Shown: in pieces, positions 44,429 to 52,560 of the stretch
How the letters are laid out: each line of letters begins with the position of its first letter
Position numbering within the stretch: the stretch's first letter is position 1
Assembly (NCBI GenBank): GCA_000687655.1
Contig: JHWR01000007.1
Location: 89,393 to 153,392, forward strand
DNA length: 64,000 nucleotides
DNA from: Lachnospiraceae bacterium YSB2008
GTDB taxonomy: Bacteria; Bacillota; Clostridia; Lachnospirales; Lachnospiraceae
Direction: 5' to 3'
The notes under the pieces: model-generated
Seen by the model: the letters and a program-made list of their open reading frames with translations, nothing else
Database searches by the model: none
What the model was told of the DNA's origin: nothing
Made by a program: the position numbers and the translations under genes

Positions 44429-44686
44429 ATGCAAAGTTTTGAGTATGTTATCAAGGATGAAGTAGGTATTCACGCAAGACCGGCAGGTAATCTTGCTAAA
44501 GAAGCTAAGAAGTATGAAAGCGTTGTTACTATCAAGAAGGGTGAGAAGTCAGCAGCTGCAACAAAGCTCATGGCAGTTATGAGCCTCGGAGTTAAGTGCG
44601 GCGATACAATTACAGTTGAAGTTGAAGGCGCTGACGAGGAAGCAGTTGTTGCTGAAGTTAAGGCATTCTTTGAGAATAACCTTTAA
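44429..44686 (+). CDS. ptsH: HPr phosphocarrier protein, Ser46 replaced by Lys
   Basis: 85 residues. The Enzyme I-phosphorylated His is intact at position 15 (GIHARPAG). The regulatory serine normally at 46 is Lys here (AAATKLMAVMSLG against NLKSIMGVMSLG in Bacillus). The protein should therefore carry phosphate from EI to EII but cannot be phosphorylated at that site by HPr kinase, so it should not act as CcpA corepressor. It is encoded between the EII and the GH13 enzyme, 49 bases after the former. A hairpin follows. Confidence 0.95.
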   Translation: MQSFEYVIKDEVGIHARPAGNLAKEAKKYESVVTIKKGEKSAAATKLMAVMSLGVKCGDTITVEVEGADEEAVVAEVKAFFENNL

Positions 44687-44693
44687 ACGAAAC

Positions 44694-44726
44694 AAGGGTC
44701 AGACCGTAAAAAGTCTGGCCCTTTTG
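44694..44726 (+). terminator. intra-operon terminator or attenuator after the first HPr gene
   Basis: Stem AAGGGTCAGAC/GTCTGGCCCTT (44694-44704 with 44713-44723) and TTTT. It lies between HPr and the GH13 gene and probably lowers expression of the downstream genes, giving more EII/HPr than enzyme. Confidence 0.8.
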
Positions 44727-44743
44727 AAAAAGGAGAGTTTTGT

Positions 44744-46597
44744 ATGGCTCGTCTTACAGCTAAAGAAGAAAAAGTTTTTTACGAGAGAATGGCCAAGCAT
44801 GATGCCGAGATGAGATGGCTCTATATGGAGCTCTACAATAACTCATCCATGTATGCTGAGATGGTTGATAAGCTTAAGGAGTTTTATGTTTCCAGGAAGA
44901 AGGATCTGAAAGCTTCCGATCTTAAGAGAGAGGCTTCACCTGACTGGTACAAAGGTTCTGATCAGCTTGGAATGATGCTCTATATTGATAACTTTGCCGG
45001 AAACCTTAAGGGCGTTCAGGAGAAACTGGATTATCTCGCCGACACAAATGTAAATTACATTCATCTCATGCCGTTTCTTGATACGGTGGACGGAGAGTCA
45101 GATGGTGGATATGCAGTCCGTGATTTCAGAAAAGTAAAACCTGAGCTCGGAAATATGAAGGATCTCGCAAACCTGACATCGGAATGTCATAAGAGAGGCA
45201 TGAATGTCTGCTGTGATTTTGTCATGAATCATACTTCGAGTGAACACGAGTGGGCGAAGAAAGCAAGAGCCGGTGACGGCGAATATATGAGCAGGTATTT
45301 CTTCTTCGACAATATGGATATACCATCTGAATTCGAGAAGACTGTACCGGAGGTCTTTCCATCTACTGCGCCGGGGAACTTCACATATCTTCCTGATGCT
45401 AAGCATTATGTCATGACAAGCTTTTATCCGTATCAGTGGGACCTGAATTATCGTAATCCGAGAGTTTTCAACGAAATGATATACAATTTCCTCTTTCTTG
45501 CAAATGAAGGATTGGATATAATAAGAATCGATGCAGTTCCGTATATCTGGAAGACTCTGGGAACCAACTGCAGGAATCTTCCGGAGGTTCATACCATCGT
45601 AAGACTTATGCGTATGATAAGTGAGATAGTGTGCCCGGGCATACTCCTTCTGGGAGAGGTTGTCATGGAACCTTCCAAGGTAGTTCCTTATTTCGGAACG
45701 CTTGATAAACCTGAATGTCATATGCTCTATAATGTTACTACCATGGCTACTACATGGCATACGGTTGCGACCCGTGATGTAAGACTGCTCCGTCAGCAGC
45801 TGGATATCGTAAATGCACTTCCGAAGAACTATACATTTCTCAATTATCTGAGATGTCATGATGATATAGGCTGGGGACTGGATTATGATTCACTTCAGAA
45901 CTACGGAATAGCAGAGGTTCCTCACAAGAATTATCTGAATGACTACTTCCTCGGGAATGCCGGGATGAGCAACAGCAGAGGTGAACTCTATAATTATGAT
46001 CCTGTGACTCAGGATGCAAGATTCTGCGGGACGACAGCTTCACTCTGCGGCATAGAAAAGGCCGGGTTCGAGAATGATGCAGCGGCTATGGAAAGAGCTG
46101 TGACACTTGATATCATGCTTCATGCATATATGTTCATGCAGTCCGGCATACCTATACTATACAGCGGAGATGAGATAGCGCAGGTAAATGATTACAGCTA
46201 CAAGAATGACCCGCATAAAGCTGATGATTCAAGATATCTTCACAGAGGCAGCTTTAACTGGAAGAATGCTGAAAAGAGAAATGATGAATCGACAGTTGAG
46301 TACAAGGTTTTCCATGGAATCAAGAAGCTTTCTGATTTCAGGGAAAAGCATGCATGCTTCTCGTCCCTTGCGGATACATGGACGCTGAATACTTATGATG
46401 ACAGTATACTCTCCATAGGAAGATATATGGATGGTGAAAAGGTCATAGGAGTATTTAATTTCAGTGAAAATGAAAGGACTGCATGGATAGACGAGGGCGA
46501 TGGTGAATATACGGACATCATGACGGGCGAGGTACTCGAAGCCAGGGCAATCTCACTTCAGGGCTATTCATTCAGAATACTGTATAAAGAGTTTTAA
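44744..46597 (+). CDS. amylosucrase-like GH13 (subfamily 4-type) sucrose-active enzyme
   Basis: 617 residues. An N-terminal helical domain (1-100) precedes the (beta/alpha)8 barrel, as in Neisseria amylosucrase. Catalytic nucleophile Asp263 in IIRIDAVPYIWK, acid/base Glu305 in LLLGEVVMEP, transition-state Asp near 373 in LRCHDDIGWGL. The stretch LGTNCRNLPEVH just after the nucleophile closely parallels the amylosucrase MGTSCENLPQAH. The family transfers or hydrolyses the glucosyl unit of sucrose. In a PTS operon it may instead act on sucrose 6-phosphate. No GH32 sucrase is in the window. ATG 44744 follows AAGGAGAG. Confidence 0.88.
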   Translation: MARLTAKEEKVFYERMAKHDAEMRWLYMELYNNSSMYAEMVDKLKEFYVSRKKDLKASDLKREASPDWYKGSDQLGMMLYIDNFAGNLKGVQEKLDYLADTNVNYIHLMPFLDTVDGESDGGYAVRDFRKVKPELGNMKDLANLTSECHKRGMNVCCDFVMNHTSSEHEWAKKARAGDGEYMSRYFFFDNMDIPSEFEKTVPEVFPSTAPGNFTYLPDAKHYVMTSFYPYQWDLNYRNPRVFNEMIYNFLFLANEGLDIIRIDAVPYIWKTLGTNCRNLPEVHTIVRLMRMISEIVCPGILLLGEVVMEPSKVVPYFGTLDKPECHMLYNVTTMATTWHTVATRDVRLLRQQLDIVNALPKNYTFLNYLRCHDDIGWGLDYDSLQNYGIAEVPHKNYLNDYFLGNAGMSNSRGELYNYDPVTQDARFCGTTASLCGIEKAGFENDAAAMERAVTLDIMLHAYMFMQSGIPILYSGDEIAQVNDYSYKNDPHKADDSRYLHRGSFNWKNAEKRNDESTVEYKVFHGIKKLSDFREKHACFSSLADTWTLNTYDDSILSIGRYMDGEKVIGVFNFSENERTAWIDEGDGEYTDIMTGEVLEARAISLQGYSFRILYKEF

Positions 46598-46623
46598 TAA
46601 TTAAAAGAGGTATACAACATATT

Positions 46624-47631
46624 ATGACTATTAAAGATATTGCAGAGATGGCGGGAGTTTCAACAGCAGCAGTCTCAAGATATTTTAACAATGGTTATAT
46701 ATCTGATGAGAAGAGAGAGGCTATAAGGAAGGCGGTTCAGAAAACAGGCTACCATCCGTCTCTTCAGGCGTAGACGCTAAGAACCAGAAGAACCAAGCTG
46801 ATAGGAATAGTACTTCCGAGGATTGATTCCAGTTCGATAGCAAAGGTTGTAGCAGGCGTGTTGGATGTCGCAAATAAAAAAGATTATCAGATACTGCTTG
46901 CAAATACAATGGATGATAACATGAAGGAACTTGAATATCTGTCCATTTTCAGTGAAAAACAGGTAGACGGTCTGATACTTGTCGGAACACTTATGACTGA
47001 AAAGCATGAAGAGGCTCTTTCCAATATGGAGGTTCCTGTTATAGTTGTCGGTCAGAGGCTTACGGGTGTAAATTCTGTATCGCATGACGATTACAATGCT
47101 GAATATGACGTAACGAAGCTTCTCCTGGATAAGGGAAGACGTAAGCTTGTATATATCGGTGTTACTGCAAGAGATAAGGCGGTAGGAGAGAGCAGATACA
47201 GAGGCTACTGTGATGCTGTGTGCAGCGCAGGACTTCAGGAGCTTACAGGAAGAACTGCAACGGCAGGCTTTGATATGGAATCCGGATATGAGAAGATGAA
47301 GGAGCTTTACGGCAAATATGGTGATATAGACGGCGTTATTGCTGCTACAGATACACTTGCTGCCGGTGCGATGAGATATCTTCATGAACAGGAAGTGAGG
47401 ATTCCGGAAGATATTATGATAGTCGGACAGGGTGATTCGATGGTTTCGAAGGTTACGAATCCGGAACTTACAACAATCAAGTATTACTATGAGGAGAGCG
47501 GCAGAACGGCCGCTGAAATGCTGGTGAACATGATGGAAGCGGATGATGTGGAAAGTTCCAAGAGTGCTCCGGTCATGGAGATCAAGCTTGGTTATGAACT
47601 GATAGACAGAGATTCTACGAGAGTCAAATAG
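46624..47631 (+). pseudogene. scrR: LacI-family repressor gene interrupted by an in-frame amber codon
   Basis: The frame from ATG 46624 encodes a complete LacI helix-turn-helix (TIKDIAEMAGVSTAAVSRYF) and recognition region, then hits TAG at 46771-46773 after 49 codons, exactly in the hinge. The same frame continues without shift through RTKLIGIVLPRIDSSSI and a full sugar-binding domain (DGVIAATDTLAAGAMRYL, DIMIVGQGDS) to 47631. The amber stands where an Arg or Ser is usual in YxPxxxARxLRT, so a single base change explains it. Either the repressor is lost, or two polypeptides are made (internal GTG/TTG at 46855/46858), or the base is a sequencing error. It would have bound the operator at 42356. 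Confidence 0.85.
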
Positions 47632-47653
47632 TATTTTGACGGAGGTATGACAT

Positions 47654-48619
47654 ATGACCAGAGATGTAGTAGCTTTAGGGGAGCTTCTTATAGATTTTAC
47701 CGATTCGGGAGAAAGTGCACAGGGTAATCCTGTTATGGAGGCAAATCCGGGCGGTGCGCCTTGTAACGTGCTTTCCATGCTGACTAAGCTTGGACATAGT
47801 ACAGCATTTATTGGCAAGGTTGGAAAGGATATGTTCGGAACACAGCTGGAGGAGGCTCTTCTGGAGGTAGGCATAGGAACGGAAGGACTGATAAAGGATG
47901 ATAAAGTCCATACCACGCTTGCCTTTGTTCATACCTATCCGGACGGTGACCGGGATTTCTCATTCTACAGGAATCCCGGCGCCGATATGATGCTCAGTAA
48001 AGATGATATAGATCCCGAGCTTATAAAGAGCTCGAAGATATTTCATATGGGCTCTCTGTCAATGACAGACGAGGTATGTCGTGAAGCTACTCGTTATGCT
48101 GTGGATATAGCAAAGGAAGCAGGATGCATAATCTCTTTTGATCCGAATCTCAGAGAACCTCTCTGGGAAAGTCTTGATGCTGCAAGAGAGCAGATAGCAT
48201 ATGGCCTTTCTAAGTGCGATATTCTGAAAATATCCGATAACGAGATCACCTGGTATACGGGTGAGGCAGACTATGATAAGGGAGTAGAAAAGCTCTTTGC
48301 TGAGAATCCTGAAATCAAACTGATACTTGTTTCCATGGGAAGAGACGGTAGCCGTGCATATCAGAAAGGTGGAACCTGTGAGGCTAAGCCTTTTATACAG
48401 GAGAACACTATAGAGACTACCGGTGCGGGCGATACCTTCTGTGCAGGCATACTTCATTTCGTACTTGAAAATGGAATGAGAGACTATACTGAAGAAGAAA
48501 TGAAACGTATGCTGACCTTCGCAAATGCAGGAGCTTCCATAATCACTACCAGGAAGGGAGCGCTCAGAGTTATGCCTTCCAAGGAAGAGGTTATGGAGCT
48601 TGCATCAACAAGATTGTAA
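47654..48619 (+). CDS. scrK: fructokinase, PfkB/ribokinase family
   Basis: 321 residues. ATP-dependent phosphorylation of fructose to fructose 6-phosphate. Motifs: VALGELLIDFTD at the N-terminus, the di-glycine ANPGGAPCNVLSML near 35, FDPNLREPLW, and the anion-hole/catalytic ETTGAGDTFCAG with Asp near 259. It closes the operon, where it would trap the fructose half of the disaccharide released by the GH13 enzyme. ATG 47654 follows GGAGG, 23 bases after the broken regulator. Confidence 0.93.
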   Translation: MTRDVVALGELLIDFTDSGESAQGNPVMEANPGGAPCNVLSMLTKLGHSTAFIGKVGKDMFGTQLEEALLEVGIGTEGLIKDDKVHTTLAFVHTYPDGDRDFSFYRNPGADMMLSKDDIDPELIKSSKIFHMGSLSMTDEVCREATRYAVDIAKEAGCIISFDPNLREPLWESLDAAREQIAYGLSKCDILKISDNEITWYTGEADYDKGVEKLFAENPEIKLILVSMGRDGSRAYQKGGTCEAKPFIQENTIETTGAGDTFCAGILHFVLENGMRDYTEEEMKRMLTFANAGASIITTRKGALRVMPSKEEVMELASTRL

Positions 48620-48770
48620 GAATGTGATATTTAAGTGTAATAATTCACAAAATCTATATTTCGTATTGTATAAAATGTCATAAAATGGTAATATTATGAC
48701 GTGAATTTGCAAAGCAGATTGATGCTGACTATAGTGTGTGACGCATCGCGCGGCGGAAAGGATGTATGAT

Positions 48771-48992
48771 ATGACGAATATGGAACTTTACACGAAACTT
48801 ACTACTGCAGAAGGCATGAATTATCCTTACGGTCACGGCAGGGAATTCTTTGCTGACATGAGCAAGGTCTTCGGAACAGAGGTTGCAAAGGAAATGGCCA
48901 GAACATATATAGATCTCATGGAGGAATATCCTGAGACTGATGGTGAGATGGACTTCATCCGTCAGATCCGTATGGCTGTACGTGAGGCATAG
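48771..48992 (+). CDS. small conserved-looking protein of unknown function
   Basis: About 73 residues, acidic, helical, without TM or Cys. Composition and codon use look coding, and GGAAAGG lies nine bases before ATG 48771. ATG 48762 is in frame but too close to the ribosome site. I do not recognise the family. It lies alone between the sucrose-type operon and a convergent MATE gene. A small hairpin (GACAAAGC/GCTTTGTC, 48998-49017) follows the stop. Confidence 0.65.
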   Translation: MTNMELYTKLTTAEGMNYPYGHGREFFADMSKVFGTEVAKEMARTYIDLMEEYPETDGEMDFIRQIRMAVREA

Positions 48993-49041
48993 TGTTTGAC
49001 AAAGCTCTGGCTTTGTCCGGTGAATAGTTTGATAGATATAG

Positions 49042-49080
49042 AAGAGGCAGTTCTCAGATTATGTGAGAACTGCCTCTTTA
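49042..49080. terminator. bidirectional terminator before the MATE gene end
   Basis: Perfect 15-bp stem AAGAGGCAGTTCTCA/TGAGAACTGCCTCTT (49042-49056 with 49064-49078). It serves both the small gene (plus) and the MATE gene (minus). The T-tails are short. Confidence 0.85.
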
Positions 49081-49108
49081 TATGTTATGAATGCTTTATT
49101 TAATTCAT

Positions 49109-50491
49109 CTAACTGTCGTTTTCAGACATATGTATGAGCTCTGATACAGCAAGTGGCACTGTCAGAAACATAGTGCAGAAGTCTGCAACTGTCTGAGCCA
49201 GTTCAACTCCGAGTATTCCGAAGAAATACGGAAGTATGAGAATTGCCGGTATAAAGAAAATTCCATTTCTGGCTGATGAAGTAATGCTGGCCTTTACGCC
49301 CTTTCCTATCGACTGCAGCATCATATTTGTCATTATAATGGTTGCCAGGAGCGGCAGTGCAAGTGACTGATATCTGAGTGCGGCTGCACCGACGGTGACA
49401 GCTCCGGGATCATCATTGAAACAGCTTACTATCCACGGCGCCTTTATGAAACAGATGACTGCAAGAATTGTGAGGAAGATAGTTCCCCATCTTATACAGA
49501 ACCAGTAGCCCTGTCTGACTCTCTTCATGAGCCCGGCACCATAATTGAAAGAACATACCGGCTGGTAACCCTGACCGAAGCCTATGAGAGCTGATATGAG
49601 AAGCATAAGAACTCTTGTGACTATGGTCATACCTGATATGGCAGCTTCATTGCCATACAGCCCTGCAGCATGGTTTAGAAGTGCTGTTGATACTGCAGCG
49701 AGTCCCTGTCTGAAGAGGGAAGGGATTCCGCCGTTTATGACTTCCGTGAAATAATAAGAGTTGAGCCTTACATTTTTAATTGATAAATGAATATTCTCAC
49801 CACGGAAGCTGCCTATAAGAAGTATGCAGAAGCTGGTTATCTGTCCTGAAACTGTGGCTATTGCAGCACCGGTAACACCCATACCGAAATAGAGAATAAG
49901 CAGCGGGTCCAGGAACATATTAATTATCGCTCCGGACAGAAGTCCTATCATTGCATACATGGCACTTCCCTGGAATCGCAGCTGATTATTAATAACGAAC
50001 TGACACATCATAAATGGAGCGCCGATGAGAATGATCCTTGCGTAAGCTTCAGTCATACTGAGCGTCAGGGCGGATACATCTTCAGTGGTAAGGAACTCTA
50101 TGAGAGGTCCCATAAAAATATTACCAAGACCGGCTATAATTATTCCAACTATGAGAGCCATGGCGAATCCGCTGGATGCCATTTCCGAAGCTTCTTTCCT
50201 TTTGCCCGCGCCAAGCATTCGTGACAGGAAGTTTCCGGAGCCATGGCCGAACATGAATCCGAAGGCCTGTATGATCGCCATGACCGGAAAGACAATTCCG
50301 ACAGCTGCTGTGGCAGGTGTTGCATTTCCGGGTATACGGCTGACGAAATAAGTGTCAGCAGTATTGTATATGCCTGTTACAAGCATACTGATTATGGTCG
50401 GAACTGCGAGAGATGCTATAAGTCGTGGTACCGGCGTCGTTGTCATGTATGTGAATTTGTCCTGTTTAGTTTTGGTACCGAATAACTTCAT
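49109..50491 (-). CDS. MATE-family multidrug/cation antiporter
   Basis: 460 residues with about 12 TM helices. The N-terminal VPRLIASLAVPTIISML and GIYNTADTYFVSRI segments are typical of the MATE/NorM-DinF family (MATE cluster common in Lachnospiraceae). Expected to export cationic compounds in exchange for Na+ or H+. The second half carries a related GMTIVTRVLMLLISALIGFGQG segment. The ribosome site is weak. It starts 18 bases after the end of the minus-strand TerB-like gene, so the two probably form an operon. Confidence 0.92.
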   Translation of the reverse strand: MKLFGTKTKQDKFTYMTTTPVPRLIASLAVPTIISMLVTGIYNTADTYFVSRIPGNATPATAAVGIVFPVMAIIQAFGFMFGHGSGNFLSRMLGAGKRKEASEMASSGFAMALIVGIIIAGLGNIFMGPLIEFLTTEDVSALTLSMTEAYARIILIGAPFMMCQFVINNQLRFQGSAMYAMIGLLSGAIINMFLDPLLILYFGMGVTGAAIATVSGQITSFCILLIGSFRGENIHLSIKNVRLNSYYFTEVINGGIPSLFRQGLAAVSTALLNHAAGLYGNEAAISGMTIVTRVLMLLISALIGFGQGYQPVCSFNYGAGLMKRVRQGYWFCIRWGTIFLTILAVICFIKAPWIVSCFNDDPGAVTVGAAALRYQSLALPLLATIIMTNMMLQSIGKGVKASITSSARNGIFFIPAILILPYFFGILGVELAQTVADFCTMFLTVPLAVSELIHMSENDS

Positions 50492-50509
50492 GATACTTCG
50501 TATTAGTGT

Positions 50510-50989
50510 TTACTGTCCTCTGTTTATGATATAGGAATTAAACTGATCTATAACCTGCTGCTCTGATGCGCTTATACCGTCAGATGCATTTGCTATCTTA
50601 GTTACGCCTTCCTTCATGGCTATGAGATCCATATCGGATACGCTGTCGAGGAAAACTGTAACTTCCGGCCACTTGATGTTCTGCTTATCATAAATCTTCT
50701 TAACCTCAGCCATGATGTCATCAGGTATATATGTCTGATTGTTGATCTTGGCGATGTTAAGATCCATTTCCATATATTCATCAAGTGAGATATTGTTATC
50801 TGAAACCGCAACATAAAGAGAAAGGGCTGCAGTTGCAAGCACGATGCCGGAAAGTCTTCTGTGTTCTTCAGGTGAAAGCTCCGGAGTCGTTCCGTTTGCC
50901 TGATCCTTAACCTCACTTACAGACTTTACGTTGATCTCAGAAATATTTCCGTTTTCGAGATGAGTCATAAGACTGTCAAAAATACCCAT
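50510..50989 (-). CDS. TerB-like helical protein
   Basis: About 159 residues. Two similar EF-hand-like segments, VAVSDNNISLDEYMEMD and NASDGISASEQQVID, match the pattern of TerB/tellurite-resistance-like folds, in which such acidic loops bind metal. I assign the fold with moderate confidence. The frame extends to 51019, but AGGAGGT precisely precedes the internal ATG at 50989 (MGIFDSL), which I chose. Cotranscribed with the MATE gene downstream. Role unknown. Confidence 0.65.
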   Translation of the reverse strand: MGIFDSLMTHLENGNISEINVKSVSEVKDQANGTTPELSPEEHRRLSGIVLATAALSLYVAVSDNNISLDEYMEMDLNIAKINNQTYIPDDIMAEVKKIYDKQNIKWPEVTVFLDSVSDMDLIAMKEGVTKIANASDGISASEQQVIDQFNSYIINRGQ

Positions 50990-51092
50990 AGTAATACCTC
51001 CTAAAATAATATAGTACAAATATAGATTCCCTGCGCCTTTTTGTCAATCTGTTACGGATGTGCGTACTAAGGCTGGACAAGATATATCAGAT

Positions 51093-51239
51093 ATGGATAT
51101 AATGAACTTTGAGCAGACAAACGGTGTAGCAAGAGCCAAGGCAAGGAGTGAAGAGAAACTCCTCCAGAAACAGGGTAAAAAGCAAAAGGATAATGCTAAT
51201 ATCAAGAATGATGTAAAAAAGGCTCATGCAAAGAACTAA
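51093..51239 (+). CDS. possible small Lys-rich protein upstream of the GMP synthase gene
   Basis: 48 codons, very Lys/Ala/Gln-rich (KKQKDNANIKNDVKKAHAKN end). The frame can extend to GTG 51060. No good ribosome site and no known family. It sits 29 bases upstream of the GMP synthase gene in the same direction and could be a small nucleic-acid-binding protein or a remnant. Confidence 0.35.
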   Translation: MDIMNFEQTNGVARAKARSEEKLLQKQGKKQKDNANIKNDVKKAHAKN

Positions 51240-51268
51240 TAATCATAATAATAAAAGGGGGAAACAAA

Positions 51269-52252
51269 ATGGCAGAATTAAGACGACCTGATACCATGGA
51301 ACGTATCACAACACCTGAGCTTGCAAAGGCATTCATAGAGGAACAGATAGCTGACCTCAGAGCTCAGATCGGAGACAAAAAGGTTTTACTTGCGCTTTCA
51401 GGAGGAGTTGACTCATCAGTAGTTGCAGCACTCCTTATAAAGGCTGTCGGACAGCAGCTTGTATGTGTTCATGTAAATCATGGACTTCTCAGAAAAGGTG
51501 AGCCTGAGCAGGTTATAAAGGTATTCAGGGATGAAATGAATGCCAATCTCATATATGTAGATGCAACTGATCGTTTTCTTGATAAGCTTGCAGGAGTAAC
51601 AGATCCTGAGCAGAAGAGAATGATAATAGGCGGAGAATTCATAGAGGTCTTCGCAGAAGAAGCTCGTAAGCTTGATGGTATAGATTTTCTGGCACAGGGT
51701 ACCATATGGCCTGATATCCTTGAAAGCGAAGCAGGAATCAAGGCACATCACAACGCAGGCGGACTTCCTGAGGATATGAAGTTTGAGCTCGTTGAGCCTG
51801 TACGTATTCTCTTCAAGGATGAGGTTCGTGTAGTAGGTAAGGAACTTGGACTTCCTGACAATATGGTATATCGTCAGCCATTCCCGGGACCTGGACTTGG
51901 TGTAAGATGTCCGGGTGCTATAACTCGTGACCGCCTTGAGGCAGTACGTGAGTCAGATGCCATCCTTCGTGAAGAGTTCGCAAAGAACGGACTTGAGGGC
52001 AAGGTATGGCAGTATTTCACAGTTGTTCCTGATTTCAAATCTACAGGAGTTAAGGACGGAAAGAGAACATTTGACTGGCCTTGCATAATCCGTGCTATCA
52101 ATACAACAGACGTTATGGAAGTTACAGTTGAACATCTTTCGGATGAACTTATAGATCATCTTGTTAATCGTATTATCACAGAGGTACCGGGAATAAACAG
52201 AGTACTGTTTGACTATACACCTAAGCCACCGGCTACTGTAGAATATGAGTGA
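51269..52252 (+). CDS. guaA: GMP synthase ATP-pyrophosphatase subunit without glutaminase domain
   Basis: 327 residues. The ATP-PPase P-loop LSGGVDSSVVA is near 43-53, followed by HVNHGLLRKGE, AQGTIWPDILES, RQPFPGPGLGVRCPG and the C-terminal dimerisation domain ending NRVLFDYTPKPPATVEYE. The ~190-residue glutamine amidotransferase domain that precedes this in ordinary bacterial GuaA is absent; the gene begins with its own AAGGGGGAAAC ribosome site, so it is not a truncation by a nearby stop. It resembles archaeal GuaAb. It either uses free ammonia or a separate glutaminase subunit encoded elsewhere. A terminator follows within a palindrome cluster. Confidence 0.93.
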   Translation: MAELRRPDTMERITTPELAKAFIEEQIADLRAQIGDKKVLLALSGGVDSSVVAALLIKAVGQQLVCVHVNHGLLRKGEPEQVIKVFRDEMNANLIYVDATDRFLDKLAGVTDPEQKRMIIGGEFIEVFAEEARKLDGIDFLAQGTIWPDILESEAGIKAHHNAGGLPEDMKFELVEPVRILFKDEVRVVGKELGLPDNMVYRQPFPGPGLGVRCPGAITRDRLEAVRESDAILREEFAKNGLEGKVWQYFTVVPDFKSTGVKDGKRTFDWPCIIRAINTTDVMEVTVEHLSDELIDHLVNRIITEVPGINRVLFDYTPKPPATVEYE

Positions 52253-52258
52253 TAACGA

Positions 52259-52441
52259 GCCAAACCGAGATAGATAATCAGCGGTCACGAAGTGACCGAT
52301 CGGAAAGAAGAGCCTCCCTCAAGCTTGCTTGAAAGGGATGGCTCTTCTTTTTGATTGTCTGCTGCGAAGCAGCGCTGATTATCTATTTCGGCTTGGCGAC
52401 AACATACATCGGGACTATGGCTTTAGCCATAGTCCCGATGA
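52259..52441. repeat. nested palindrome cluster with terminator after the GMP synthase gene
   Basis: Long outer inverted repeat: 52259-52283 pairs with 52373-52397 at 23 of 25 positions. Inside it are CGGTCAC-gaa-GTGACCG (52282-52298), a terminator stem AAAGAAGAGCC/GGCTCTTCTTT (52304-52314 with 52340-52350, inner stem TCCCTCAAGC, TTTTT tail) and GCTGC-gaa-GCAGC (52361-52373). Just beyond lies a perfect 16-bp hairpin CATCGGGACTATGGCT with its complement (52408-52441). Together they form about 180 bases of almost fully base-paired sequence with no ORF. Confidence 0.9.
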
Positions 52442-52500
52442 GTAAAAAGGATAAGTCGAAGCGAAACGACCAATATGATTAAAAATGGTCAATTTTTTGC

Positions 52501-52529
52501 TTGATTTTGACTGAGTTTGATTATATACT
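52501..52529 (+). promoter_or_regulatory. promoter of the fructose operon
   Basis: TTGATT (52501-52506), 17-base spacer, TATACT (52524-52529). Spaced TTGATT/TTTGATT and TTTGACT elements between 52501 and 52523 could be sites for the operon's DeoR-type repressor; this part is inference. Confidence 0.6.
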
Positions 52530-52560
52530 GAATTTATGATGTAAAATAGGAGGTGGCAAA

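Noticed and set aside
48998..49017. Hairpin GACAAAGC/GCTTTGTC as a terminator of the small gene
   Set aside because: No T-run follows; the 15-bp stem at 49042 is the better terminator.
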